Positions 45,286-56,796 of a stretch of 64,000 nt of DNA are shown here, one piece after another (the stretch's first letter is position 1; every line of letters starts with the position of its first letter). A program made the position numbers and the translations under genes. This DNA comes from Cladobotryum mycophilum (taxonomy: Eukaryota; Ascomycota; Sordariomycetes; Hypocreales; Hypocreaceae), in contig CM071590.1 of NCBI GenBank assembly GCA_036429605.1, positions 2,542,001 to 2,606,000 of the forward strand, given 5' to 3'. The notes below the pieces were generated by a model. That model was given only the letters and a program-made list of their open reading frames with translations. It was not told the DNA's origin and ran no database searches.

Positions 45286-48200
45286 GCGCATATTAACGCT
45301 ATTGTAATTTTGCAGACGGCTATTTCTGGCCCTCTGAGTACACGCCGATACGACCCCCTTATGACATTCTCGGCGCACTTCTATACCGGCCTAGCCACTG
45401 CATCAGTGGCCCGCCCCAAGTGTCGCCATGTTTTCAGAAAGTCTTTTGGTAGAGGAGGATATAACAACACATTTTTTTTATTGCGGAAAAAGCGGTTACG
45501 ATTGCATTACATTATTTATTTTTCTATTCTTGTATCATCTTGTGCAATTACCCCTTTTGTTTTTGCTGATGAATTTGGGAGGAATTCTTGCCTTATACTT
45601 CAAAGTTTGCATCATGACAACAAAAAAGTTCGACACAGATTTCGGGCACGGAAGAGGAATTAGGATACGGGCATTGGGCGTGCATGACGGACTTGAACAG
45701 TCTCATGTGAAACAAGACTTCAGATGCCGTCGGGTTTTGTCAGACTGGCGACTTGCCGACACGTTGGTGGCTTGTCTTCTTTTACACTCGTTGTAATATT
45801 CCACAGGGGCGATGGCTGGTAAGTCGCCCTTTGTGAAGGACGCTGAACTGGGGGAGCTATGTGGAGGTACGAGGACCCTTCCAAAGGGCCTTGCCATCCA
45901 TCTTCTTGTGGTTTATTTTTATTCTTAGTACTTGGGCTTCATGTTTACAGGATTGGAATGTCAGGTATAGCGGTGTGCTGGTCACATCTGAACAGACAGC
46001 TTCCGTTCGTTCAGCACCTAGTTTTAGAAGAGCTCTGCCTTGACGCCGCGTCAACAATGAAAAATTAACATTGCTGCCACTACAAAAAAAAGACCGACTG
46101 TTACACATCTTGTGCCCTGTGATTGTATCTCTGTGATGATTCCCAATTCGTAAGAGCGCCATGTTATTACAACACCTACCTAATCACCTCTGGATGGTGG
46201 TACTATGCTAGTCTACTACCTTGCTTTGATAGGTGGGATGTATGGCCGGGAAATTTCGGTCTTGTCCGGTGTGAACTTTGTCGAACCACTGTCCTGACTT
46301 GCCTGGCCAGATTCCTAGAGTAGCGGTAGTTTTGTGATGATGACGCAGGTACCAAAAACCAGGCTCTTAGCCGTTCCTCCATATTTGAAATTGGAATTTG
46401 TGCTACATTACTACGGTTGCTTCCGCCCATTAGCAACTTCCGGGGGGGGGGGCGCCACTACGGAGATTGATGAAGCTATTCTCGAGCGTATTGTTAGAGG
46501 GATCGGCCAGCCGCTTGGGGAGGAGTGGGAGTGAGAGTGGGACTTGGTATTTTCTCTTGGAATTAGTGGGTTGCCTTTGTTTTGTTTCTTGGGGAATCCG
46601 GAAGACCGGGCAATATCCGGTTCTTCTAGTTGAGGCATAGGCCTTGGGGTTGGATTCAGGTTGTACAAGCGCGAGAGAGAGAGAGACCCGTTGTATTTTA
46701 CTGGTACGGTGAGGAAGGAGGAGGAGGAAGAACAAGAAGAGGCAGGGCAGGGTGTGTGTAAGTAAAATTCAAGGTTGGTCTTTTACATCCATGAAGTCTT
46801 TATTTTTGGTTAGATGGGCACCGGGCCCAAGGCCATGGTTCACGAAAAACCTGCTAAACGGGGCCGAACTTGATATTACAAGACCCTTTTTGGGACATCT
46901 TGAGTTTGATTGTCAGGGTCCCTTTTTCCATGTGAGCGAGATTTTGAGTTGTGTGGTATTCTGGATGTAGAGGGGAACCGGTGGGTGCTACGCTGGCCGT
47001 TCTGGCTAGGTGAAGTGAGTGAGTGAGTGTTTTTCCTCCTCCTCTTCTTCTTGGGGAACCGCTACGGACATGGATGAAACAATGTTTCTGACGACGGTAG
47101 CATAACTACGGACTAGAATGAGAAGAGACAAAGAACCCGCGAGTACGGAAGCGAGTATGGCTAATGAGAACCATACTCGGTCCGGAGGGGGAGCTCCTCG
47201 CAGGCATAATTAGATACCACATGGACCGGGCTTCTCTTTGGGTGTTGCCTTTTGGTGTGTGTTGTTTCTGGGCGGAGAGTACCCGAGGTAGTACTCCGTA
47301 CTTTTACTTTGAATCAAAAACACCTCTCATCCGTTTTTGGAGGTTACCTTGATCCCCTGGAAGAGGCAAGGCTTTGGTGAATTACAGGTACGAGAAAAAA
47401 AGGTGATGGTGGCTGAAGCTATACCAAGCAGAGTCAAGATGGATTGCCAATCTTGGCTCAGTGACAATCTGTGTGGCGGCGCCAAGGTGGCAAATTAATG
47501 AAATTAACAAATTTAGTCGTTTTTTTGCCCCGAAAAGAAAAGAAAAACACAATGAGAGAACGTTGTCTCTCTCTCTATTTGATGTTGCATGGGGGGTGCA
47601 AGGACCGGCAGAGGCACAAAGCATACCCGGACCGGTTGTCCTTGCTGGTCCATGCACACCTGGGAGTGGTTTATCTACTACCAGTAACAAGCAAGAAAAG
47701 AAAAGAAAAATTGTTCAAGGTTTCTTTTTTATTTCCTTTTGGTAGGACTGGATGGGCCTAGACAGACGGACAAAAGGGGGGGTGGGCGGCGACTCATCGT
47801 GATGCTACGGTAACCTGATTTGACTCGCGGGACGGCCGGAGAGAGAGGAGAGAGAGGGCCCTTGTTTTCCGTGTGAAATGATACCGTCTCTGAACGGATG
47901 AGAAACATTTCCGATGAACACCATAAGCACGAACCACGGCGGTATGGACACCTGAAGCGAATAGTCCAGAGTCGAGAAACAAAAGGGGATCCACCGAGGG
48001 CAAGGAAGAAGACAAACAAACAATCAATTCAGAACAAGTGTTATTTTACTGTTGCAGCTCCATGTAACCGTCCATTTCCCCATTGGAAGAGTTATGGGAT
48101 TTGGCCTGTCTCGTTTGAAATGGCATGTTTGTCTGTTGCTGTTGCTGCTGCTGCTTGACGTCCCTGTCCCCGTCCCGTCCCTATCCCAGTTACTGGCTGT

Positions 48201-49118
48201 CGTGTTGCTGGGTCTGTCTGTAAGATGTCGATCGACACATCCAGTGTGGCTATACACCGGCTTCAAGTACCGGCATAAAACAGAAAGAAAGGGAATAAAA
48301 ACCATGGCAGGCTGGGCCGGGGCTGGGCAGGGCCGGGGCTGGGGAGCAAGGGTTTCCGCTTGTTCTTCGTTGTTTTTTTTCTGTCATTTTAGATGGAACG
48401 GTCAAGTTTTCCAAGGATGATTCCATGGCTTGAAGGAGGGGGGACCTGACCTGAGGCGGTGGTCACACAATAGAAATGAACAAAAGACGCCGTGGCGCGC
48501 TACGTGTTCCATATGCCTGAATCACTTTGTGATGAGGTGAGTGAACATTGACACAAATGGTGGACGGATTTGATTGATGAATTACTCAATGTAACCCGCC
48601 TCATGCAGTGGCTGTGATTGTCATCACATTCTGTCAATTCACAGGCTGATTATTGTGGAACGGCCTCATTTCGCGGGTTCGACGTGATTGATGAATCATA
48701 TTGCTGGACGAGGCGCGCGTGAGATCATCATGCAAATTCTCGTAATATCAGCCAGCGGTGATGTGGCTGTCTGACCACCTGTGATTTCTGGTGGTAGTGA
48801 AACGTTATGTAATTGGAGATTTGTCTGCCAATTGATCCGATTGAAGACGTAATGGGCGTTTGATGACAAGAATGCAGAAGTCATAGGTGGAACGATTGAT
48901 TCTTCTATTTTTGCGAGTTGGTAGTAGCTGTGCTGGGAGGTACCTAGCAATTGTAGTACTTGCTGTATATGGAAGTCACTGTCCAGTGTTGATGACTTCA
49001 CATCCACAGGGAAAGAGCTAAAAAAAAATATTGCACGTGAGACCATGGTATTTGCCCACAACTTCAACAACTCTATACTCATTGGAGGCTCGCTCAAGAG
49101 CCCAAAACACCGCAAATA
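45286..49118. other. Intergenic region, no gene supported
   Basis: 3.8 kb in tandem orientation. The first part (to about 46080) is probably the 3' UTR of the MSN2-like gene. An 11-base G run sits at 46442-46452 and a TACTCCGTA at 47292-47300. A minus-strand frame at 48696-49115 is open but shows no motifs and lies where the DPH6 promoter must be. An E-box CACGTG occurs at about 49034-49039. Confidence 0.45.
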
Positions 49119-51536
49119 ATGTCGTCCGAGTCGTTGAATGTCATTGCATTAATTTCGGGCGGCAAAGACAGTTTCTTTAATTTGCTTCACTGCATCCACC
49201 ATGGACATCGCATTGTGGCCCTGGCGAATTTGTTCCCAGCAAACGAGAGCAACTCAACGCGGGATGGAGTCCAATTCATTGACCCAACTCAGCAACCGCC
49301 AACTGGTACACCTGTAGATGGCGATGAAAAAGATTTGAATAGTTTCATGTACCAGACTGTTGGCCATGAAATTATCCCTCTGTATGCTGCGGCCACCGGT
49401 TTACCCCTCTATCGCCAACCTATTCGCGGGGTTGCGGTGCATCATGAGCGGGACTACGCCTATGAGACGAGGGAACAAGACCCGAGTTCTCAGAATGAGG
49501 AGACGGAATCAATGATTCCTCTGCTCGAGTTTATCAAGGCTCGCCATCCGGAAGCAAACGCCATTTGCTCTGGTGCCATCCTGTCCACTTATCAGCGCAC
49601 TCGAGTTGAGTCTATCGCTTTGCGACTAGGACTCGCTCCATTAGCATATCTCTGGAAATATCCCATTCTTCCACCTCCTGCCAACGCGGTAGCAGATGAG
49701 ACACAGCTGTTGATGGACATGGCCACAGCTGGACTCGAGGCTCGAATCATCAAAGTGGCAAGTGCCGGGCTGGATGAACATCACCTGTGGGAACAAGTGA
49801 GCAGCAGTGTAGGTGTGGATCGCATCAAGAGTGCGCTGAGAAAGTTTGGTGCCGCTGAAGGCGCAGCTTTAGGCGAAGGGGGAGAGTTCGAGACTATTGT
49901 CCTGAATGGACCGGCACCTCTATTCAAGAAGAGTATTACTGTTCCTGAGGACCAAAGGGTAGTTATTCGTGAAGGAGGCGGATCAAACTGGCTGATGCTT
50001 CGCGGAGCACAGGTTCAGGAAAAGTCTCCCGAATCCAACTCAGAGCCATCTATAAGGGTTCCTGATCTGCTGGACTCTAAATTCCGGTTAATTCTTGATA
50101 ACATAGTAGACCCCGAGTCCGCTCAGAGTGGTAACCAAGCGATACGGGAGCCTGAAGCATCTGCACTCATCAACAAGAACTCCAATGCACTAGATGAAGA
50201 CGCTGAGATTCTGCGCTGGTCTGTGTTGGCGAGCTCGTCAGATCGTGCTTCGATCGAAGCTGAGACACGATCTGTGGTTGATAAGATCAGGGGCCTCCTA
50301 TCTTCAGCTTCACTTGATGCAGCACAGATCACAACCACCCTTGTCATTATACGCAACATGTCTGACTTTCCCAAGGTCAATGTAGAGTATGGTAGGCTTT
50401 TTGCGAAGCCAAATCCGCCGTCACGGATCACAATATCATGCGGAGATCTGCTTCCGGATGGCTACAATATCATGGTGCATGCAACGGTACCAAATTCTGG
50501 GGTCAAGTCTGGGAGAGATGGACTTCATGTTCAGTCACGATCTTACTGGGCGCCGGCAAACATAGGCCCTTATAGTCAAGCGATCAATGTTGCCGTCACG
50601 GCACAGCAAGAGCCAACAGGTGTGAGAAGCATATACATTGCGGGCCAAATTCCTTTGATACCTGCTTCCATGATGTTGCCGGCTCCATCTGAAGCATCCC
50701 ATCAACTACAGATTACTCTCTCCTTACAGCATCTGTGGAGAATTGGGTTGGAAATGAAAATTCAATTCTGGACAAGCGCTGTTGCCTACTTTGCCAGGTC
50801 ATCATCGGCTGATGAAATGGAGCGTAATGCAAAGCTGGCTGGCTTAGCATGGAAACTTGCCCACGCACAGCCAGAAGAGGAAGAGGAAGAAGACGAACAT
50901 GGGCCGGACCTTTGGGACCTCAAGTATAACCCTCAACACATGTCTCTAGGGGGTAATGACCAGCAGAAGGCTCATGTACACTTGCCTGACTGGTCAATTT
51001 TCCCACTACGGCAACAGAACGAGCCAGAGTCATGCATTCCGCCATTGTTTGCTGTTGAGATTGAGGAACTTCCTCGACAATCTGCAGTGGAGTGGCATGC
51101 GCATACGGGCCTCTCTCGGATTGAGGAGAGCAATGCAAAGCTTGTTCACCACAGCAAACTTTCGGTGACTGGATGGAGAGCATGGCATGTCATTATTCGC
51201 TGCGAGAAGACTAATTTGATATATTCGGTCTTGGCCCAGGACCTTTCGGATGGCCCCGGCGAGACGGACTTTGCAAATGTCAGGGAAGCAATGGCTCTGA
51301 CATACCGGGACTCGGTCGGTCGGTTTGGCACCGAGGTTTCCGAGTCTGCTGCGGAAAACCCATATCTCGTGTATGTGGATACTACCAGCGGTGTATCGCC
51401 CTGGGTACAGTCCGAAGATGGCGGTATTACATTGCCATATGCAGTCGTCCCATGCCGGTCGATCTGGTCGATGAACGGAGCCAGGGTTGGGTGTGTAGCC
51501 TTGTACAAACTGACAATCCAGACATTTTCGGATTAG
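49119..51536 (+). CDS. dph6: Diphthine-ammonia ligase DPH6 with RidA-like C-terminal domains
   Basis: A single exon encodes 805 aa. The N-terminal ATP-pyrophosphatase (about residues 6-260) has the PP-loop ISGGKDSFF at 12-20 and the family motifs YQTVGHE, PLYRQP, SGAILSTYQRTRVES and EGGEFETIVLNGP. Two RidA/YjgF-like regions follow: about 470-630, opening with YWAPANIGPYSQAIN, and a more degenerate one to the C-terminus. An acidic run (EEEEEEDE) lies between them. Family knowledge: the enzyme performs the last step of diphthamide formation, amidating diphthine on elongation factor 2 with ammonium and ATP in the cytosol. Fusion to RidA-like domains is the normal fungal arrangement. Absence of introns in a gene this long is unusual beside its neighbours. 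The start is the first in-frame ATG. Confidence 0.95.
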   Translation: MSSESLNVIALISGGKDSFFNLLHCIHHGHRIVALANLFPANESNSTRDGVQFIDPTQQPPTGTPVDGDEKDLNSFMYQTVGHEIIPLYAAATGLPLYRQPIRGVAVHHERDYAYETREQDPSSQNEETESMIPLLEFIKARHPEANAICSGAILSTYQRTRVESIALRLGLAPLAYLWKYPILPPPANAVADETQLLMDMATAGLEARIIKVASAGLDEHHLWEQVSSSVGVDRIKSALRKFGAAEGAALGEGGEFETIVLNGPAPLFKKSITVPEDQRVVIREGGGSNWLMLRGAQVQEKSPESNSEPSIRVPDLLDSKFRLILDNIVDPESAQSGNQAIREPEASALINKNSNALDEDAEILRWSVLASSSDRASIEAETRSVVDKIRGLLSSASLDAAQITTTLVIIRNMSDFPKVNVEYGRLFAKPNPPSRITISCGDLLPDGYNIMVHATVPNSGVKSGRDGLHVQSRSYWAPANIGPYSQAINVAVTAQQEPTGVRSIYIAGQIPLIPASMMLPAPSEASHQLQITLSLQHLWRIGLEMKIQFWTSAVAYFARSSSADEMERNAKLAGLAWKLAHAQPEEEEEEDEHGPDLWDLKYNPQHMSLGGNDQQKAHVHLPDWSIFPLRQQNEPESCIPPLFAVEIEELPRQSAVEWHAHTGLSRIEESNAKLVHHSKLSVTGWRAWHVIIRCEKTNLIYSVLAQDLSDGPGETDFANVREAMALTYRDSVGRFGTEVSESAAENPYLVYVDTTSGVSPWVQSEDGGITLPYAVVPCRSIWSMNGARVGCVALYKLTIQTFSD

Positions 51537-52455
51537 GCAGAAAAATGAAGAGACCAGTCAAGCATCACGAGGATGAGCTACCGGCATTTCACTTACGTCA
51601 GAAATTTGGTGAGATGCTTGTTTGTTTAGAGTCTGATGACAGGCCAAGCAGGCTTAGGGTGTGGCAAGGCGTGTCTGTTGATCAGAATGTGTGGGATGTC
51701 AACTCATTCTGCCAAGAACCTTGCTGATGTTGCACTGAAAAAAGCCCTCGGACCCGTCTGATATCTGACAGGCCTGGAAGATTTGCACTGCCCAGAGTTA
51801 CTCATTTGCCTGTTTTGTACAGGATGTTTGGATCCCGTGACTCCGAGTTGCCGGCATTGAAGTGTGCAAGAGTGCTTTTCCCCGCATCCATGTTCCCCCA
51901 AAACGATGTGGCGCTTTGAAGCTCGATGGCTGCCAGATGCAGTAGCAGGGCGCGCTCTCAGCGACTGGGGTTGGCCTGTTATAGTGGAAGCTCATCAGTC
52001 TTATCAGTACTCGAGTAGCATCCATTGGCGGCTAGAGCTTTTGGTCATGGATGCCCCCGGCTAAAATTGACGCACAACGATCGTTGAAAGGAGCCGGATG
52101 CCACTGTGACGTATGCAAGCAATTGTTTTAGGGCCAAAAGATAATGCATGAAAAGTAGATCTGGTCGGAGTATTAAGCTTTCTTAATGTCCTGTCATCAT
52201 CATCATAGGTAACCTCTTTTAAGCCTCAGAGCACGCCATTCGAACCATCTACAGGCTCGCATACGCTGGAGAGAGAGAAAACAGAGGTGCTGAAGGACAC
52301 TGGACAAGCTGAAGAGGCTCATGTGTGTGTTGCCCGCCTTGCACCCCACAGTACCTAGAGTTGGAGTGCCGACGTGCAGCAGCACAAGCTCCAGCTGCAA
52401 GTGAGACACCAGAAACCGTAGTACCCTGTGACCAGGCCCGAGCATAGCATCGATA
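51537..52455. other. Intergenic: DPH6 3' UTR and DUF202 promoter
   Basis: About 0.9 kb without recognisable coding sequence or repeat. Confidence 0.5.
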
Positions 52456-53729
52456 ATGGTGGCCCGCGATGCGGATACTCCAACTGTGGCACCCCCAGCC
52501 CCGGCCAAGTTACCGCCAAAAGCTTCCTCTCAAAGACGCCAATCCACAGGGGAGCGCATAAATGAGATCCTCGAGGTGAGAGAAAACAAAAACAATTCCA
52601 TTACAAGAATCCCTTCTCTTCTCTCTTTTCTATCTTACCCCCTACCCTTGATCTTCTTCCCGCCTCTTCCCCGGGTACGACTCTAGCGGTGGAAGGTGTC
52701 CAGGGGTTATTTCGTTTGCCTTGGGCAATTCCTTTTTTTTTCCAACAAAGTTTTGCGCTTAGCGGGCGTCGCAAAGGAACAGATTTGCTTGGGTAGACGA
52801 GATTTGACAGGCTGACGGGTGAGGGTTTCTTTGGCGTTTGCGCGCCCAGGACATGAACAGATAGCACTTCAGCGCGCACATAGCATGGGTCCTGACTCAT
52901 TGACGCTTATCCGAACGGGAACACATCGAACAATGGACGACGGGCAGCAGCAGGCAGACGAGACGACGGGCATCTTTGCCAGGGGCACAGGCCAGACCTA
53001 CCAGGCTCTGAACACAGGCAGCAACAATCACAATAACGTCGGCAGTGGTGGTGGCGGTGGCGATACCCCTCGGTCCAGGAAGTCGAATGTATCCCCCGGC
53101 GGGAAGACGGAGAGGTTTCTGGGACGGGACGAGCCGGGTACACAACGGCGGCGGCGAGACCAAGACGGTGAGGACTCAGATGCGGACACGGCAAACGAGC
53201 CGGATGCCCCCCGGTGGAGGGAGTATATGTCAAAGTTCCAGTCCCTTGAGCTGGAGAATAAGGGAAGCGTGGCCCGTGACCATTTAGCCCTCGGTATGAT
53301 ATACCCAAACGTCGTCAATGCTTTTCGTGTTAGAAATTGCTTTTGTGTGTGTGTGTGTGACTGACTTTTGTTGCTGGGATACGAACAGAACGAACGTTCC
53401 TAGCTTGGCTGAGGACATCCTTGGCTTTTGCATCGATTGGAGTGGCCGTCACGCAGCTGTTCCGCCTCAACACATCCGTAAACTCGGACCCGGGCGACGT
53501 CGATGGGAACTCGCTGCGGCAGATGGGAAGGCCGCTGGGATCGGCATTTCTTGCCATTAGCATCGTGACGTTGCTCTTGGGCTGTAAGCGGTACTTTCGC
53601 GCGCAGGAGTGGATTCTCAAGGGCAAGTTCCCGGCCAGTCGGGGGACGATTCTCATCATGGCGTTCATAGCAATGTCCTTGATGGTGTTATCTCTGGTGG
53701 TGGTGATTGCTATTCAACCGCCGAGTTGA
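52456..53729 (+). CDS. DUF202-domain integral membrane protein
   Basis: Exons 52456-52575, 52861-53293 and 53389-53729 give 297 aa. The 285-nt first intron is longer than usual here, but its splice restores RINEILE|IALQRAHSMG in frame. Residues 1-180 are hydrophilic, Gly/Arg/Asp-rich and probably cytosolic. The DUF202 domain begins ERTFLAWLRTSLAFASIGVAV and has three predicted membrane segments (FLAWLRTSLAFASIGVA, LGSAFLAISIVTLLLGC, ILIMAFIAMSLMVLSLVVVI) ending QPPS. Family knowledge: the domain occurs in small bacterial YidH-like proteins, as the membrane module of fungal VTC polyphosphate proteins, and in stand-alone proteins such as this; a biochemical role is not established for the stand-alone type. 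There is no SPX or VTC catalytic domain. It is probably a vacuolar or other internal membrane protein (inference). Confidence 0.88.
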
Positions 53730-54214
53730 TGGGTTGGCAAACAGCGCTGATATGAGCATACATGTTTGGGACGGCTCGATTGTTTTGATTTGTTTTTCCT
53801 TGGAGCTTTCTGTGTGTTTTTGGGATATTGTAGCATATATGTTCTGTATAACCTTTGGGCGAGCAAATTAGCATAAAAGAGTGTGGCATGGGTATGGCGG
53901 AGGCGGAAATACTCTGTACTAATACTAAATGGCAGTTAAAGCATCAATGTAGTTCAAAGAAGAATTCGAAACACTGTCTCATATGAATATGCGTGTCTTG
54001 GTGGAACAATAACAATGCCCCGGATTATTATTATCATTATTATTATTATGTTGTGCTGTGTTTGCGACACTGCGGGGAGGATGTACAAGTATGCAAGGGA
54101 TATTGTGTGAAACGAAGGATGGTGGGGTTATTTTCGATCCTCCATCACCATCACTTTTTTGCCTTGGTATGTCTAGCGTGTTGGCTTCTATTGGAAGCAC
54201 AAATACCGCGGATC
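53730..54214. other. Intergenic: DUF202 3' UTR and SMUBP2 promoter
   Basis: 485 bp. A short (ATT)n-like tract lies at about 54026-54049. No other feature is seen. Confidence 0.5.
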
Positions 54215-56677
54215 ATGCCCTCCAAAGAGCCCATAGACGTGCAGTCATTTGCAGCTACACAGCTGGCACTTTTAGACCAGGAATTGCAAAGCGAGATTCA
54301 AGAGACCAGCTCTCTCGTGTCCAACCACAGCCCCACCGGACTGCAGAGAGCTGGACTTGCCATCACCAATCTTGTCATATCATCTCAGCGCACTGGGCTG
54401 GGGGAAAGACCGTGCTCGAGTTGAGTCCCGATAATGCAACCTCGAGTAGCGGCGAGTTGCCTGAGCATGGCATTCGCACGGGGGACATTGTCCTGGTGGC
54501 GGAGCAGCCTGCGGGTAGCGCCAAGAAGAGGGAGGTGAAGGAGTTGGAGAAAAAGGGTGGGAGAGGGGTTGTGACCAAGGTCCAGAGATCGACTGTGAGT
54601 GTTGCACTCGATGAGGGTAAAGAAGATGTTGCGTTTCCGGCAAGAGTCTGGATGGTGAAGCTGGCTGATGAAGTCACCTATCGACGGTATGAGAGTCCCA
54701 CTCCGCGCCCCCCCAATTGGTATAATCGAAATTATATAAAAAAGAAAGTGGTGAATATCTCGGCTAATATTATGTATATAGCATGAATCAGACAATGGAA
54801 AAGCTGCAAAAGATGAGCGAGTCCGAGTACTCGAGCTTCATCCGCGTTCTCTTTGGACTCTCCAGCCCATCACCAGTTCCCAAGGATTTGACCACGAGTT
54901 CCGAAGTCGGCAACATTGAGTGGCTAGACCCAACGCTCAATGATTCTCAAAAAGATGCTATACGGTTTGCATTGGCGTCTCGAGAGGTAGCGTTGATTCA
55001 TGGTCCTCCAGGAGTAAGTGACATATGAGCATGTTACGATTCTGTCAACATACTAATCCAAGGCAGACTGGGAAAACTCACACCCTGATAGAATTGATAC
55101 TCCAGATGATCAAGCGCGGTCAGAGGATATTGGTTTGCGGCCCGTCTAACATCTCAGTTGATAACATCGTGGAGCGTCTATCACCACACAAGATACCCAT
55201 CCTCCGTCTCGGCCACCCTGCTCGACTTCTTCCATCCGTCCTTAGCCACTCTCTCGACGTACTTACTCGGACATCCGAAGCAGGGGCTATAGTCCAGGAC
55301 GTCCGTTCCGAAATGGACGCAAAGCAAGCTTCGATAAAGAAGACGAAGAGCGGCAAGGAACGCAGAGCCATCTACAACGACTTGAAGGAATTGAGAAAGG
55401 AGTATCGCGAGAGGGAAAGGAGGTGCGTGAGTAACCTCGTGAGTGGGAGCAAAGTCGTCTTGGCTACTCTCCACGGTGCCGGGGGTTTCCAGTTGAAAAA
55501 CGCGGAATTCGACGTTGTGATCATCGACGAAGCTAGTCAAGCCCTCGAAGCGCAATGCTGGGTTCCTTTACTATCGGCAAAGAAGGTTGTGTGTGCCGGC
55601 GATCACCTCCAGCTACCGCCCACCATCAAATCTCTCAATTCCAAAGTCACCGTAAAGCCAAAGGATGATTTCAAACCTATCAAGGGCATGACGCTCGAGA
55701 CGACGTTGTTCGATCGACTGCTCGCCCTTCACGGACCTGCCATCAAGCGGATGCTTACTACGCAGTACCGCATGCACGAGAAGATTATGCGGTTTCCCTC
55801 AGACGAACTGTACGAGTCGAAGCTCGTGGCAGCGGAAGGTGTCAAGGCTCGACTACTAAAAGAGTTGGAGTATGAGGTTGAAGATAATGAGGATACAAGA
55901 GAGCCGCTTGTGTTCATCGATACGCAGGGCGGGGACTTTCCCGAAAGGAACGAGGAGGAAGATAAAGACAACCCGAAGAAGAGTAATCTTCATGGCGAGA
56001 GTAAGAGCAATGATATGGAGGCCGCCTTAGTCCGCCAGCACGTGAAGCAACTGGTGGAGGCGGGAGTCCGACCGGAAGATATTGCTGTCGTGACCCCTTA
56101 TAATGCTCAGGTAATGTAGCCCTTACCCTACATTCGCCCCCCTTGACGAGTAGTTTCATTCTAACGCGCGGGATGCTTGGTTAGCTTGCTGCTCTCGCGT
56201 CTTTGAAGGAGAAATTCCCGGGTATTGAACTCGGTAGTGTTGATGGCTTCCAGGGGCGAGAGAAAGAGGCTGTCATTGTCAGTCTGGTGCGCAGCAATTC
56301 CGAAGGCGAGGTGGGCTTCTTGGGGGAGAAGAGACGTCTCAATGGTAAGTTTTTAACGTACATCTATTCCATTTGGCAGAGGTGAGCGTTGTCAACGAAA
56401 GATGGAAGGCTGATGCAAGTTGTTAGTTGCCATGACTCGTCCCAAGCGATCATTAACTGTGATAGGGGACTCTGAAACGGTAAAGAGGTAAGCTCCCTGA
56501 TTCAGAGACTTTTTTCTCTCATGGATGCCCCTATTTGAATAACCTACCCGGTGTGACGACACTAACTTTACTGTCATTTTAAGGGGAAGCAAATTTTTGA
56601 AGAGGTGGATGGAATTTCTGGAGGAAAACGCCGATTTGCGATACCCTGATGTTTCAGAGGTCAGCCAAGAGGCGTAA
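54215..56677 (+). CDS. SMUBP2/HCS1-type SF1B DNA/RNA helicase, with a one-base frame break
   Basis: Exons 54215-54686, 54782-55013, 55067-56110, 56185-56344, 56427-56487 and 56584-56677; about 687 aa once one base is counted back. Helicase motifs are all present: GPPG|TGKT (motif I, split by intron 2, about residues 232-239), CGPSNISVDNI (Ia), IIDEASQ (II), GDHLQLPPT (III), TTQYRMH (IV), VDGFQGREKEAVIVSLVRSN (V) and NVAMTRPKRSLTVIGD (VI). The region before them matches the SMUBP2 beta-barrel. No C-terminal R3H or AN1 domain is present. Family knowledge: 5'-3' unwinding of RNA and DNA (yeast Hcs1, human IGHMBP2), ribosome- or polymerase-associated. The frame breaks at the G5 run 54400-54404, between SQRTGLG and GKTVLELS; one more G restores it. 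The stop is 119 bp from the convergent gene. Confidence 0.91.
54400..54404 (+). other. Frame break at G5 run inside SMUBP2 gene
   Basis: VISSQRTGLG runs into GERPCSS and a stop, while the next frame continues GKTVLELSPDN, the expected sequence. Exons 1 and 2 sum to 704 nt, one short of a multiple of three. No intron signals can account for the shift. Confidence 0.85.
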
Positions 56678-56796
56678 AGGCATCGCAATTATAGAACAAC
56701 TATATGCCCCTTTTGTTGGGGGTAGCTAACACTGATGTCTGTCTTCTGTATACTGTCTACCCATCCGTCACTACCTTGGCTCTGTAACGAAACAAG

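Noticed and set aside
44575..45378. 267-codon minus-strand frame opposite the MSN2-like gene
   Set aside because: Shadow of the codon-biased zinc-finger exon on the other strand.
48672..48690. GGTTCGA word resembling a tRNA B-box
   Set aside because: The following bases do not complete GGTTCGANNCC and no A-box or cloverleaf arms can be formed around it.
48696..49115. Minus-strand frame immediately upstream of DPH6
   Set aside because: No motifs; lies in the DPH6 promoter. Would need RNA evidence.
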